Positions 1-5,154 of a stretch of DNA of 5,154 nt are shown piece after piece. The stretch is taken from contig CAMOXE010000023.1 of NCBI GenBank assembly GCA_946628865.1, positions 1 to 5,154 on the forward strand, in the 5' to 3' direction. The DNA comes from an uncultured Clostridia bacterium. Lineage in GTDB: Bacteria > Bacillota > Clostridia > Christensenellales > Borkfalkiaceae. The notes beneath the pieces are model-generated. The model searched no databases, had not been told where the DNA came from, and saw nothing but the letters and a program-made list of their open reading frames with translations. The position numbers and the translations under genes are program-made. Position 1 is the first letter of the stretch. Every line of letters starts with the position of its first letter.

Positions 1-324
1 CGAACGGAACAGTTTTCGCGTAAACTGCACTTCGGTATAGTCGAGGTCCTTGAAAATCTTGTTGGTGTTATCGAAATACAGCGACACTTCGCAGTATGAA
101 AGCGATTTTCTGTTCTGCGTGCCGTTAAAGATAACGTCTTGCATGCTCGTGCCGCGCAGAGTCTTGGCGGACTGCTCGCCCAGCACCCACCTTACCGCGT
201 CCGCAACGTTGCTCTTGCCGCAGCCGTTCGGTCCGACGATACACGTTACGCCGTTATCGAATTTTATCTCCTGCCTGTCCGCAAAAGACTTGAACCCTAT
301 AAGTTCTATCTTTTCAAAATTCAC
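1..324 (-). CDS. smc: Chromosome segregation ATPase SMC, N-terminal part (cut by window edge)
   Basis: SMC forms the ring-shaped ATPase that, with ScpA and ScpB, organises and helps segregate the bacterial chromosome. Only the first 108 codons are here; the family is usually about 1,150-1,200 residues, so the coiled coils, hinge and Walker B half lie beyond the left edge. The visible part is the N-terminal ATPase head: the opening NFEKIELIGFKSFADR is typical of SMC, the Walker A loop GPNGCGKS is at residues 31-38, and the conserved LRG followed by DVIFNGT is at about 56-69. Translation starts at GTG (324-322), whose GTGA overlaps the rnc stop codon. A GGGAG ribosome binding site lies 9 nt upstream, inside the end of rnc. 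This start gives exactly the family N-terminus, so the call is secure. It is probably expressed by coupling to rnc translation. Confidence 0.97.
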   Translation of the reverse strand, partial: MNFEKIELIGFKSFADRQEIKFDNGVTCIVGPNGCGKSNVADAVRWVLGEQSAKTLRGTSMQDVIFNGTQNRKSLSYCEVSLYFDNTNKIFKDLDYTEVQFTRKLFRS

Positions 325-1082
325 TTGGTTTTTCTCCCGATTTTGGTTGAGTTTTTGGATTTGTCCTTTGCAACGTATCGCTCGTAAGCGACTTTCGCCG
401 CAGATTTCGTCGCCTCGGATTTGGTCTTACCGTTGCCGCTGCCCATCGCCTTGCCGTCTACCGTTACTTCCATATAAAAGATAGGGTCGTGCGGCGGTCC
501 GCTCGTCTTTTTAAGGACGTATTCTATCTTGCCGAGTTTGTATTTTTGGACGTAGATCTGGAGCGCAGACTTGAAATCGGTTATCTTTATCGCCTCGGCG
601 GTCTTTTTCTCGGCGGTTCTTACCGTCTTTTCGGAAAGCCGCGTCTTTGAAAATAAAAACGTCTTTACGAACTTTAACGCGTTATCTATTCCGCCGTCCA
701 TATATATTCCCGCGACTATTGCCTCGAATAAATTTTCGCATGCCGCGTCATGGTTTGCGACGTTTTTGCGCTCGCCCTCTCCGTATAATATGTATTCGTC
801 AAGCCCGCCGCGCTTTACGGCGTTTGCAAGCGGCTCGCGGGATACGAGTTGTTGCTTGTACGCCGTGAGCAGCCCCTCGTCCGCCTGAGGAAACTTCTTT
901 ACGAGGTATTCCGCGGTTAAATATCCGAGTATGGAATCCCCGAAAAACTCCAGCCGCTCGTTGTTCTTGCCCTTGCCGTGTTCGTTTGAATACGACGAGT
1001 GCGTAAAACAAGTCCGAAGTAATTCCTTGTCTTTAAACGAATAGCCGAGTTTTTCCTCGCAATCGTGCATCAAAAATATCAT
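321..1082 (-). CDS. rnc: Ribonuclease III
   Basis: RNase III is a cytoplasmic Mg-dependent endonuclease that cuts double-stranded RNA, processing the rRNA precursor and some mRNAs. The 253-residue product has the family layout: an N-terminal nuclease domain (about 5-145) with HSSY at 28-31 and the signature NERLEFFGDSILG at 41-53, then a double-stranded RNA-binding domain (about 169-237) with GPPHDP at 195-200 and GNGKTKSEATKSAA at 216-229. Expected metal ligands E42, E45, D49 and E120 are present. The remaining position, usually Asp three residues before the last Glu (E. coli D114), is Asn117 here, in ENLFEAIVAGIY. The C-terminus adds a short Lys-rich tail. The chosen ATG forms an ATGA overlap with the plsX stop and has a weak GGCGGTG site 4 nt away; a second Met at codon 5 has no nearer site. 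The gene also overlaps smc by 4 nt. Confidence 0.97.
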   Translation of the reverse strand: MIFLMHDCEEKLGYSFKDKELLRTCFTHSSYSNEHGKGKNNERLEFFGDSILGYLTAEYLVKKFPQADEGLLTAYKQQLVSREPLANAVKRGGLDEYILYGEGERKNVANHDAACENLFEAIVAGIYMDGGIDNALKFVKTFLFSKTRLSEKTVRTAEKKTAEAIKITDFKSALQIYVQKYKLGKIEYVLKKTSGPPHDPIFYMEVTVDGKAMGSGNGKTKSEATKSAAKVAYERYVAKDKSKNSTKIGRKTK

Positions 1083-2089
1083 TTTTCACCGCCGATCGCC
1101 GCTATTCCTTCTCTTATCTTGTCGCTTATATCCGTCTTGCTCGCCCGTTGCGCCTGAAGTATCGCGTTTTTAAACGATTCTTCGTTGGACGCGCCGTGCG
1201 CTTTTACCACTACTTGTTTCATGCCGAGCAGTACCGCTCCGCCGCGTTTGTTGTAGTCGAGGAAGTTTTTGAGGTTTTTGAACGCTTTTTTCATAAACAG
1301 CGCGCCGAAAACGGAAATCGGCGAAGATTTTATCTCTCTTTTAAGCGCCGACGTTATGCTCTTCGCCGCACCCTCTATCGACTTAAGCGCCACGTTGCCC
1401 GCAAATCCGTCCGAAACTATTACGTCGTAATCGCCGGACAAGATCTCGCGCGCCTCCATATTCCCGACGAAGTTTATTGACTTTTCCGCTTTCAAAAGTT
1501 CAAACGCCTCTTTCGTGAGCGCACAGCCTTTTTTGTCCTCCGTGCCGTTGGAAAGGAGCGCCACCCTCGGATTTTCGACTTGCATTATCTCGCGCATATA
1601 CACGCTACCCATCACGGCGAACTGTAAAAGATTTATGGGCTTACAGTCTACGTTCGCGCCGCAGTCCAAAAGAATCGCTCCGCCGCCTTTCATCGTCGGA
1701 AGTATCGGCGAAAGCGCGGGTCTGTTCACGCCCTCTATCCTCTTCGTCAAAAGCACCGCCGCCGTAAGCACCGCGCCGGTCGACCCCGCGGACACGAACG
1801 CTTTCGCGTCCTCGTCGTCTTTTAAAATCTTTATAGCCTTTACCAGCGACGAATCCGACTTCTTCTTTATCGCCTCGACGGGCGACTCGTTACAGTCTAT
1901 GACTTCGCTCGCGTTTACTACGCTTATCCTGCTTTTATCGTACTCTTTTTCGGAAAGAATTGCGGTTATCTCGTCTTCTTTTCCGACTATTACCGCCTCG
2001 AAGTCCTCTTCCTTTAGCGCCGCAAGCGTGCCGTCTATCATCGCGCCCGGCGAATTGTCCCCGCCGTATGCGTCTATTACTATCTTCAT
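1079..2089 (-). CDS. plsX: Phosphate acyltransferase PlsX (acyl-ACP:phosphate transacylase)
   Basis: PlsX makes acyl-phosphate from acyl-ACP and phosphate. PlsY then uses this to acylate glycerol-3-phosphate, the first step of phospholipid synthesis; PlsX is a peripheral, membrane-associated enzyme. The 336 residues match the family's usual length. Recognisable blocks are DAYGGD at 6-11 (usually DAMGGD), SAGSTGAVLTA at 100-110 followed by NRPALSPILPT at 122-132, LLDCGAN at 140-146, ALLSNGTEDKKG at 177-188, INFVGNMEAREIL at 205-217, SDGFAGNVALKSIEG at 226-240 and VKAHGASN at 295-302. The start ATG lies 14 nt after the asnS stop. A GAGGAGAG ribosome binding site overlaps that stop codon, 8 nt before the ATG. 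The stop overlaps the rnc start. No acpP follows, which is unlike many Bacillota, where plsX, acpP and rnc are consecutive. Confidence 0.97.
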   Translation of the reverse strand: MKIVIDAYGGDNSPGAMIDGTLAALKEEDFEAVIVGKEDEITAILSEKEYDKSRISVVNASEVIDCNESPVEAIKKKSDSSLVKAIKILKDDEDAKAFVSAGSTGAVLTAAVLLTKRIEGVNRPALSPILPTMKGGGAILLDCGANVDCKPINLLQFAVMGSVYMREIMQVENPRVALLSNGTEDKKGCALTKEAFELLKAEKSINFVGNMEAREILSGDYDVIVSDGFAGNVALKSIEGAAKSITSALKREIKSSPISVFGALFMKKAFKNLKNFLDYNKRGGAVLLGMKQVVVKAHGASNEESFKNAILQAQRASKTDISDKIREGIAAIGGEK

Positions 2090-2103
2090 CTTCCGATCTC
2101 TCC

Positions 2104-3498
2104 TCAGTACTCAAGATTTCCGACCGTTCTCGGGAAAGGTATTACGTCGCGGATGTTCGCTATGCCCGTAAGATACATTATCATACGCTCGAACCCGAGC
2201 CCGTAACCGGAGTGCGTCGTTCCGCCGTATTTTCTGAGGTTTAAATACCAATCGTAGTCTTTCGGATTGAGACCGAGTTCGTCCATACGCTTTACCAAAA
2301 CGTCCTCGCGCTCTTCCCTTTGACTGCCGCCGATAAGTTCACCGATCCCGGGGACTAAAAGATCCGCCGCCGCAACCGTCTTGCCGTCGTCGTTTAAGCG
2401 CATGTAAAACGCCTTTATCTCTTTCGGATAGTCGGTTAAAAACACCGGCTTTTTATAGACTTTTTCGGTTATGTAGCGTTCGTGTTCGCTCTGAAGGTCG
2501 CAACCCCAATAGACGGGGAACTCGAACTCGCTCTTGTGCGGCTCGAGAATCTTTATCGCCTCGGTATAACTAAGGCGCACGAAATCGCTTTCGACGACGT
2601 TTCTAAGTCTCTCTATAAGCCCGTTGTCGACGAAGTTGTTTAAAAATTCGAGTTCTTTTCCGCAAGTTGAGAAAACGTGATTGATAATGGACTTTACCAT
2701 AGCCTCGGCTACGTCCATATCGTCGGAGAGATCGGCAAAAGCCATTTCCGGCTCTATCATCCAGAATTCAGCAGCGTGTCTCGCCGTGTTGCTGCGCTCC
2801 GCCCTGAAAGTCGGTCCGAACGTGTAGACGTTTCCGAACGCCATCGCGTAAGCCTCGGCGGACAACTGCCCCGAAACGGTAAGTGCCGCTTGCTTGCCGA
2901 AAAAGTCCTCGCCGTAGTTTACCGCTCCGTCTTTTTTGGGAACGTTTTCGAGCGGAAGAGTGGTTACTTGGAACATTGCGCCCGCGCCCTCGCAGTCGCT
3001 GCCCGTTATGAGCGGAGTATGAACGTATACGAACCCCCTCTCGTTGAAAAATTTATGTATCGCGAACGCCGCCTCGCTCCTTATGCGGAACACCGCGCCG
3101 AAAGTGTTGGTGCGCGGACGGAGATACGCTATTTCTCTTAAGTATTCGAGAGAGTGACGCTTTTTCTGTAGCGGATAGTCCGAAGTCGACGCACCCTCGA
3201 CCCGTATCGCCGTCGCTTTCAGTTCGAGCGGCTGTTTCGCCTCGGGCGTGAGTTCTATTACCCCCGTAACGATAAGAGAACAGCCGACGTTCTGAGCGGC
3301 TATCTCGTCGTAATTTCCGAGTTTCTCGCGCTCGAAAACTACTTGCAGGTTTTTAAAATAACTGCCGTCGTTGAGTTCGATAAAGCCGAACGCCTTAGAG
3401 TCCCTTATAGTCCTCGCCCAACCCATTACGGTAACTTGCTTGCCGCCGAAATCTTCCGCCGCGGCAAAAACGTCTTTGATTAAAGTTCTTTTTTGCAT
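2104..3498 (-). CDS. asnS: Asparaginyl-tRNA synthetase
   Basis: AsnRS charges tRNA-Asn with asparagine in the cytoplasm. The 464-residue product is close to the usual bacterial length (about 430-470). It has an N-terminal OB-fold anticodon-binding domain (about 18-102, starting QVTVMGWARTIRDSK) and a class IIb catalytic core. The core shows the motif 1 region at about 145-165, motif 2 GPTFRAERSNTARHAAEFWMIEPEMAF at 228-254 (split here by name only; FRAE and EFWMIEPE are the key parts), CDLQSEHERY at 333-342, and motif 3 GLGFERMIMYLTG at 433-445 with the C-terminal IRDVIPFPRT at 449-458. The WMIEPEMAF and C-terminal PFPRT forms mark AsnRS rather than AspRS. The frame stays open 32 codons further upstream, but those codons cover the promoter. 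The ATG at 3498 has an AAAGAGG site 7 nt upstream and gives the family N-terminus. It is the first gene of the operon with plsX, rnc and smc. Confidence 0.97.
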   Translation of the reverse strand: MQKRTLIKDVFAAAEDFGGKQVTVMGWARTIRDSKAFGFIELNDGSYFKNLQVVFEREKLGNYDEIAAQNVGCSLIVTGVIELTPEAKQPLELKATAIRVEGASTSDYPLQKKRHSLEYLREIAYLRPRTNTFGAVFRIRSEAAFAIHKFFNERGFVYVHTPLITGSDCEGAGAMFQVTTLPLENVPKKDGAVNYGEDFFGKQAALTVSGQLSAEAYAMAFGNVYTFGPTFRAERSNTARHAAEFWMIEPEMAFADLSDDMDVAEAMVKSIINHVFSTCGKELEFLNNFVDNGLIERLRNVVESDFVRLSYTEAIKILEPHKSEFEFPVYWGCDLQSEHERYITEKVYKKPVFLTDYPKEIKAFYMRLNDDGKTVAAADLLVPGIGELIGGSQREEREDVLVKRMDELGLNPKDYDWYLNLRKYGGTTHSGYGLGFERMIMYLTGIANIRDVIPFPRTVGNLEY

Positions 3499-3505
3499 AA
3501 AACGA

Positions 3506-3512
3506 CCTCTTT
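3506..3512 (-). promoter_or_regulatory. Ribosome binding site of asnS
   Basis: AAAGAGG on the minus strand lies 7 nt before the ATG at 3498. It decides the asnS start: the upstream in-frame Met codons (for example the one 8 codons earlier) have no such site. Confidence 0.8.
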
Positions 3513-3565
3513 GTTTGCCCATTTCGCATATTATTGCTATTATAATACTATAATAAATATTATAT

Positions 3566-3594
3566 ATTGTATCATACCCGACCGAAAAACACAA
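3566..3594 (-). promoter_or_regulatory. Sigma-A-type promoter of the asnS-plsX-rnc-smc operon
   Basis: On the minus strand a -35 element TTGTGT (3594-3589, 3 of 6 consensus bases) is separated by exactly 17 nt from a -10 element TACAAT (3571-3566, 5 of 6). A TG one base before the -10 makes it an extended -10, which would compensate for the weak -35. Transcription should begin near 3559, leaving a leader of about 60 nt, too short for a T-box. A second TATAAT at 3544-3539 in the same AT-rich leader lacks a good -35. The promoter sits just beyond the terminator of the upstream small gene, so the operon is an independent unit. Confidence 0.7.
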
Positions 3595-3608
3595 CTAAAT
3601 AAACGGAC

Positions 3609-3644
3609 AAAAAAAATTCTCTCTGCAAAGCAAGCAGAGAGAAT
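3609..3644 (-). terminator. Intrinsic terminator of the small-protein gene
   Basis: On the minus strand a perfect 11-bp stem (ATTCTCTCTGC, 3644-3634, pairing with GCAGAGAGAAT, 3626-3616) closes a 7-nt loop. A run of eight T follows (3616-3609; the first T is also the last base of the stem). It is 14 nt past the TAA of the 42-codon gene and ends just before the asnS promoter, so it separates the two minus-strand units. Read on the plus strand the stem has no adjacent T run, so it is not an obvious terminator in that direction. Confidence 0.92.
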
Positions 3645-3658
3645 CCGGGGCTGAAATT

Positions 3659-3787
3659 TTAATACTCCTCTTCCTCGTCCTCCGGAATTATAACTTTCGT
3701 CGGTCTTTCGTCTTTTAAAGACATAATGTAGTTTTCATAGTCTTGTTCGGTCATTTTCCTTACCGGATGTTTCTTTTTCCTGCTCAC
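3659..3787 (-). CDS. Small highly charged protein of unknown function (42 aa)
   Basis: I do not recognise this protein. The frame starts at GTG (3787-3785) and ends at TAA (3661-3659). It is supported by a perfect AAGGAGG ribosome binding site 7 nt upstream and a strong terminator 14 nt downstream, so it looks like a complete single-gene unit. The 42 residues are sharply polar: a basic start (SRKKKHPVRK, residues 2-11), a middle with aromatic residues (DYENYIMSLKDERP, about 16-29), a short hydrophobic stretch KVIIP (31-35) and an acidic end (EDEEEEY, 36-42). There is no signal peptide or membrane segment, so it is probably cytosolic. The charge layout suggests disorder or binding to nucleic acid or a protein partner, but that is inference. 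A Met at codon 12 is a possible but poorer start. Its promoter is unclear: only a TATAAA at 3843-3838 without a good -35 is visible. Confidence 0.8.
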   Translation of the reverse strand: MSRKKKHPVRKMTEQDYENYIMSLKDERPTKVIIPEDEEEEY

Positions 3788-3794
3788 GTCGAAG

Positions 3795-3801
3795 CCTCCT
3801 T
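3795..3801 (-). promoter_or_regulatory. Consensus ribosome binding site of the small-protein gene
   Basis: AAGGAGG on the minus strand, a full match to the anti-Shine-Dalgarno core, is 7 nt before the GTG at 3787. It is the strongest such site in the window and is the main argument that the short frame is translated from GTG. Confidence 0.88.
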
Positions 3802-3854
3802 GCGTGTTTGTTATTATTTTCGGTAACGCACGGGGTTTTTATACTAAAATTGCC

Positions 3855-3883
3855 TTGAAATATTTTTACGTTTTTGGTATAAT
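3855..3883 (+). promoter_or_regulatory. Near-consensus sigma-A promoter of the VanZ-like gene
   Basis: TTGAAA (3855-3860, 5 of 6) and TATAAT (3878-3883, 6 of 6) are separated by 17 nt, the optimal spacing. Transcription is expected to start at about 3889-3891, only 2-4 nt before the ATG at 3893. The promoter is divergent from the small-protein gene on the other strand; the two coding regions are about 105 bp apart. Confidence 0.82.
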
Positions 3884-3892
3884 ATGTTTGAT

Positions 3893-4546
3893 ATGTCCGA
3901 ACGCGGTTTCAAAATAAGGCGGATTATATTTGCCGCCATATATATCCTGCTGGCGGTTTTCGCGCTGATTCAGGCGGCTTTCCCCGCTGAGCAGTCCTCC
4001 GAGGTCTCGTCTGTGTTTACTTCCTTTGCCTCGCTTACGTTTTTCGGCGAAGAGGTTTCGGAAGTCACGATAATGCAAAAGACTTTGTCGTTTGAAGAGT
4101 TCGCGGGGTTTTTAAGAAAACTCGTGGGGCATTTCGGGCTGTTCGCGCTTATGGGCGCTTTCGGGTTTTTTGCGATTTATAAAGTTTTGAGAACGAAAAA
4201 AGTGCTGATAATCGACTTATTGACCACTTTTTCTATCGCCGTGCTTACGGAAACGATTCAAAGTTTCGTACCGACGAGAGCGGGGCTTATATCGGATATA
4301 GTACTCGATACGCAAGGCGCAATCGCCGCCGTGGCGCTTATCGTCGCGATAATTTCTCTTCACTCGAGAATTAAATACAAGCACCACAAACGACTTACTC
4401 TTTACGTCGCCGCACCGGCGATACTTTTCGCTATACTGCACCTTATATTCAACGCGGATAGTTTTTACACTTATTTTTGCTATATTCTGTATATATCTGT
4501 CGGCGCGGTTTCGATTTGCCTAACGGCGGCAGCGGATATTTTTTGA
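3893..4546 (+). CDS. VanZ-like family integral membrane protein
   Basis: The product (217 residues) is a membrane protein of the VanZ-like family. VanZ itself gives low-level teicoplanin resistance, and relatives are linked to altered susceptibility to glycopeptides or lipopeptides, but most members have no known role. Predicted membrane segments are at about 11-30, 79-97, 103-119, 141-156, 168-186 and 190-213, with an outside loop at about 31-75. The family pattern is clear: GHFGLFALMG (79-88, H80), then TETIQSFVPTRAGLISDIVLDTQGA (119-143) with E120, Q123, R129, D135, D139 and G142. The last two segments extend beyond the core VanZ domain. No van genes are nearby, so a resistance role is not supported. 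An ATG three codons earlier (3884) directly follows the -10 box and should lie upstream of the RNA start, so I prefer 3893. No ribosome binding site precedes either ATG. Confidence 0.88.
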   Translation: MSERGFKIRRIIFAAIYILLAVFALIQAAFPAEQSSEVSSVFTSFASLTFFGEEVSEVTIMQKTLSFEEFAGFLRKLVGHFGLFALMGAFGFFAIYKVLRTKKVLIIDLLTTFSIAVLTETIQSFVPTRAGLISDIVLDTQGAIAAVALIVAIISLHSRIKYKHHKRLTLYVAAPAILFAILHLIFNADSFYTYFCYILYISVGAVSICLTAAADIF

Positions 4547-4559
4547 TTACTTCGTCTTC

Positions 4560-4575
4560 GACGCCGAAAGGCGTT
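4560..4575 (+). other. Small GNRA-loop hairpin between the VanZ-like and hydrolase genes
   Basis: GACGCC, a GAAA tetraloop and GGCGTT form a 6-bp stem (one G-U pair) in the 58-nt gap. A-rich sequence follows rather than a T run, so it is not a classical terminator. A weaker alternative stem, CGTC/GACG at 4553-4563, overlaps it. It could slow polymerase or protect the mRNA end, or be chance. Confidence 0.3.
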
Positions 4576-4589
4576 AAAAATAAAATATG

Positions 4590-4596
4590 AAAGGGG
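4590..4596 (+). promoter_or_regulatory. Ribosome binding site of the hydrolase gene
   Basis: AAAGGGG lies 8 nt before the ATG at 4605 and fixes the start. I see no convincing separate promoter in the 58-nt gap, so the gene is probably read through from the VanZ-like gene. Confidence 0.75.
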
Positions 4597-4604
4597 TAAA
4601 ACAA

Positions 4605-5154
4605 ATGAAACGGGAATTTAATTATCCGTCGTGCGACGGACTTACTCAGATACACGCGATCGAGTGGGTCCCCGAAACCGACGTGCGCGGAGTCATACAG
4701 ATAGCGCACGGCATGGTCGAATTTATCGACCGCTACGACAGATTTGCGAGGTTTATGGCGTCTGAGGGTTTTTACGTCGTAGGTAACGACCACCTCGGAC
4801 ACGGCAAGTCCGTAACCGACGAATCGCGCCTCGGTTATTTCGCCAAACGCGACGGGAACTTTTGCGTACTCGGCGATATGAAAAAATTGAGGGAAATTGC
4901 CGCGGAAAAATACCCGAACGTCCCGTATTTTCTGCTCGGACACAGTATGGGTTCGTTCTTTTCAAGAGAGTTTATAGAAGAGTACGGCAAAGGACTGTCG
5001 GGCGCGATTATTATGGGAACCGGCTATCAAGCGCTCGCCACGCTCGATTTAGGCATAGCCCTGACGGCGGTTTTGCAAAAGATAAAGGGCGGACTATACC
5101 GCAGCAAGACGGTCAACAATATGGCGTTAGGCTCTTACAATAAGACTTTCGAGC
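4605..5154 (+). CDS. Alpha/beta hydrolase, lysophospholipase/monoacylglycerol lipase type, 5' part (cut by window edge)
   Basis: The 183 visible codons encode the N-terminal part of a serine alpha/beta hydrolase resembling the monoacylglycerol lipase/lysophospholipase group (Hydrolase_4 or serine aminopeptidase S33-like). Family members are usually about 300 residues, so roughly 120 are missing, including the expected catalytic Asp and His. Visible signs are IQIAHGMVEFIDRY (31-44), where HGM is the oxyanion-hole region, VVGNDHLGHGKS (58-69), a typical turn in this group, and the nucleophile elbow GHSMGSF (112-118) with Ser114. No signal peptide or membrane segment is present, so it should be cytosolic. 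The likely substrate is a lipid ester such as a monoacylglycerol or lysophospholipid, but the family is broad and the substrate cannot be read from the sequence. It follows the VanZ-like gene by 58 nt on the same strand. Confidence 0.9.
   Translation, partial: MKREFNYPSCDGLTQIHAIEWVPETDVRGVIQIAHGMVEFIDRYDRFARFMASEGFYVVGNDHLGHGKSVTDESRLGYFAKRDGNFCVLGDMKKLREIAAEKYPNVPYFLLGHSMGSFFSREFIEEYGKGLSGAIIMGTGYQALATLDLGIALTAVLQKIKGGLYRSKTVNNMALGSYNKTFE

Noticed and set aside
50..484. 144-codon open frame on the plus strand
   Set aside because: It is antisense to smc and rnc, both of which are certain from their motifs.
1515..2171. 218-codon open frame on the plus strand
   Set aside because: It lies antisense to plsX and the end of asnS, its translation is a low-complexity Ser/Phe-rich mirror of plsX codons, and no ribosome binding site supports it.
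3499..3565. T-box or other riboswitch in the asnS leader
   Set aside because: The leader is only about 60 nt and AT-rich, with no T-box motif, antiterminator or terminator stem.
3499..3594. 32-codon in-frame N-terminal extension of asnS (from an ATG at 3594)
   Set aside because: It covers the -10/-35 promoter and AT-rich leader, encodes residues not found in AsnRS, and has no ribosome binding site; the ATG at 3498 fits the family.
3616..3660. The hairpin as a bidirectional terminator
   Set aside because: On the plus strand no T run follows the stem; the nearest TTTT is 12 nt away, and no plus-strand gene ends there.
3821..3850. A clear minus-strand promoter for the small-protein gene
   Set aside because: TATAAA at 3843-3838 is present, but no acceptable -35 hexamer lies 16-18 nt upstream, so I leave the promoter unannotated.
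4449..4943. 164-codon open frame on the minus strand
   Set aside because: It is antisense to the VanZ-like gene end and the hydrolase start, spans their intergenic gap, and resembles no protein; the plus-strand hydrolase has clear motifs.

Overview
The window looks like bacterial chromosome from an anaerobic member of Bacillota (Clostridia or a related uncultured lineage). The basis is gene order (plsX, rnc and smc together), strong AGGAGG-type ribosome binding sites, sigma-A-like promoters and protein sequences of Firmicutes type. Codon use is distinctive: many Ala, Thr, Ser and Pro codons end in CG, while the intergenic DNA is very AT-rich. I cannot place the organism more precisely. No mobile element, CRISPR array, tRNA or rRNA is visible, and no stretch over 300 bases lacks a gene.

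The left two thirds (1-3594) is one minus-strand operon read from right to left: promoter, asnS (asparaginyl-tRNA synthetase), plsX (phosphate acyltransferase of phospholipid synthesis), rnc (ribonuclease III) and the first 108 codons of smc (chromosome condensation ATPase), which runs off the left edge. The genes are packed tightly: 14 nt between asnS and plsX, then stop/start overlaps ATGA (plsX/rnc) and GTGA (rnc/smc). The acpP gene that often sits between plsX and rnc is absent. The operon joins translation, membrane lipid synthesis, RNA processing and chromosome segregation, all housekeeping growth functions.

Upstream of the asnS promoter is a separate minus-strand unit (3609-3801). It has a perfect Shine-Dalgarno sequence, a 42-codon GTG-start gene for a highly charged small protein that I do not recognise, and a strong intrinsic terminator.

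The right part (3855-5154) is read on the plus strand. A near-consensus promoter lies directly against the start of a VanZ-like membrane protein gene, so the mRNA is predicted to be leaderless or nearly so. After 58 nt comes the 5' part of an alpha/beta hydrolase gene of the lysophospholipase/monoacylglycerol lipase type, which is cut by the right edge.

Most of the window is ordinary core genome. The points that deserve a second look are the small charged protein, the predicted leaderless VanZ transcript, an Asp-to-Asn change at a metal-ligand position of RNase III, and the loss of acpP from the plsX-rnc interval.
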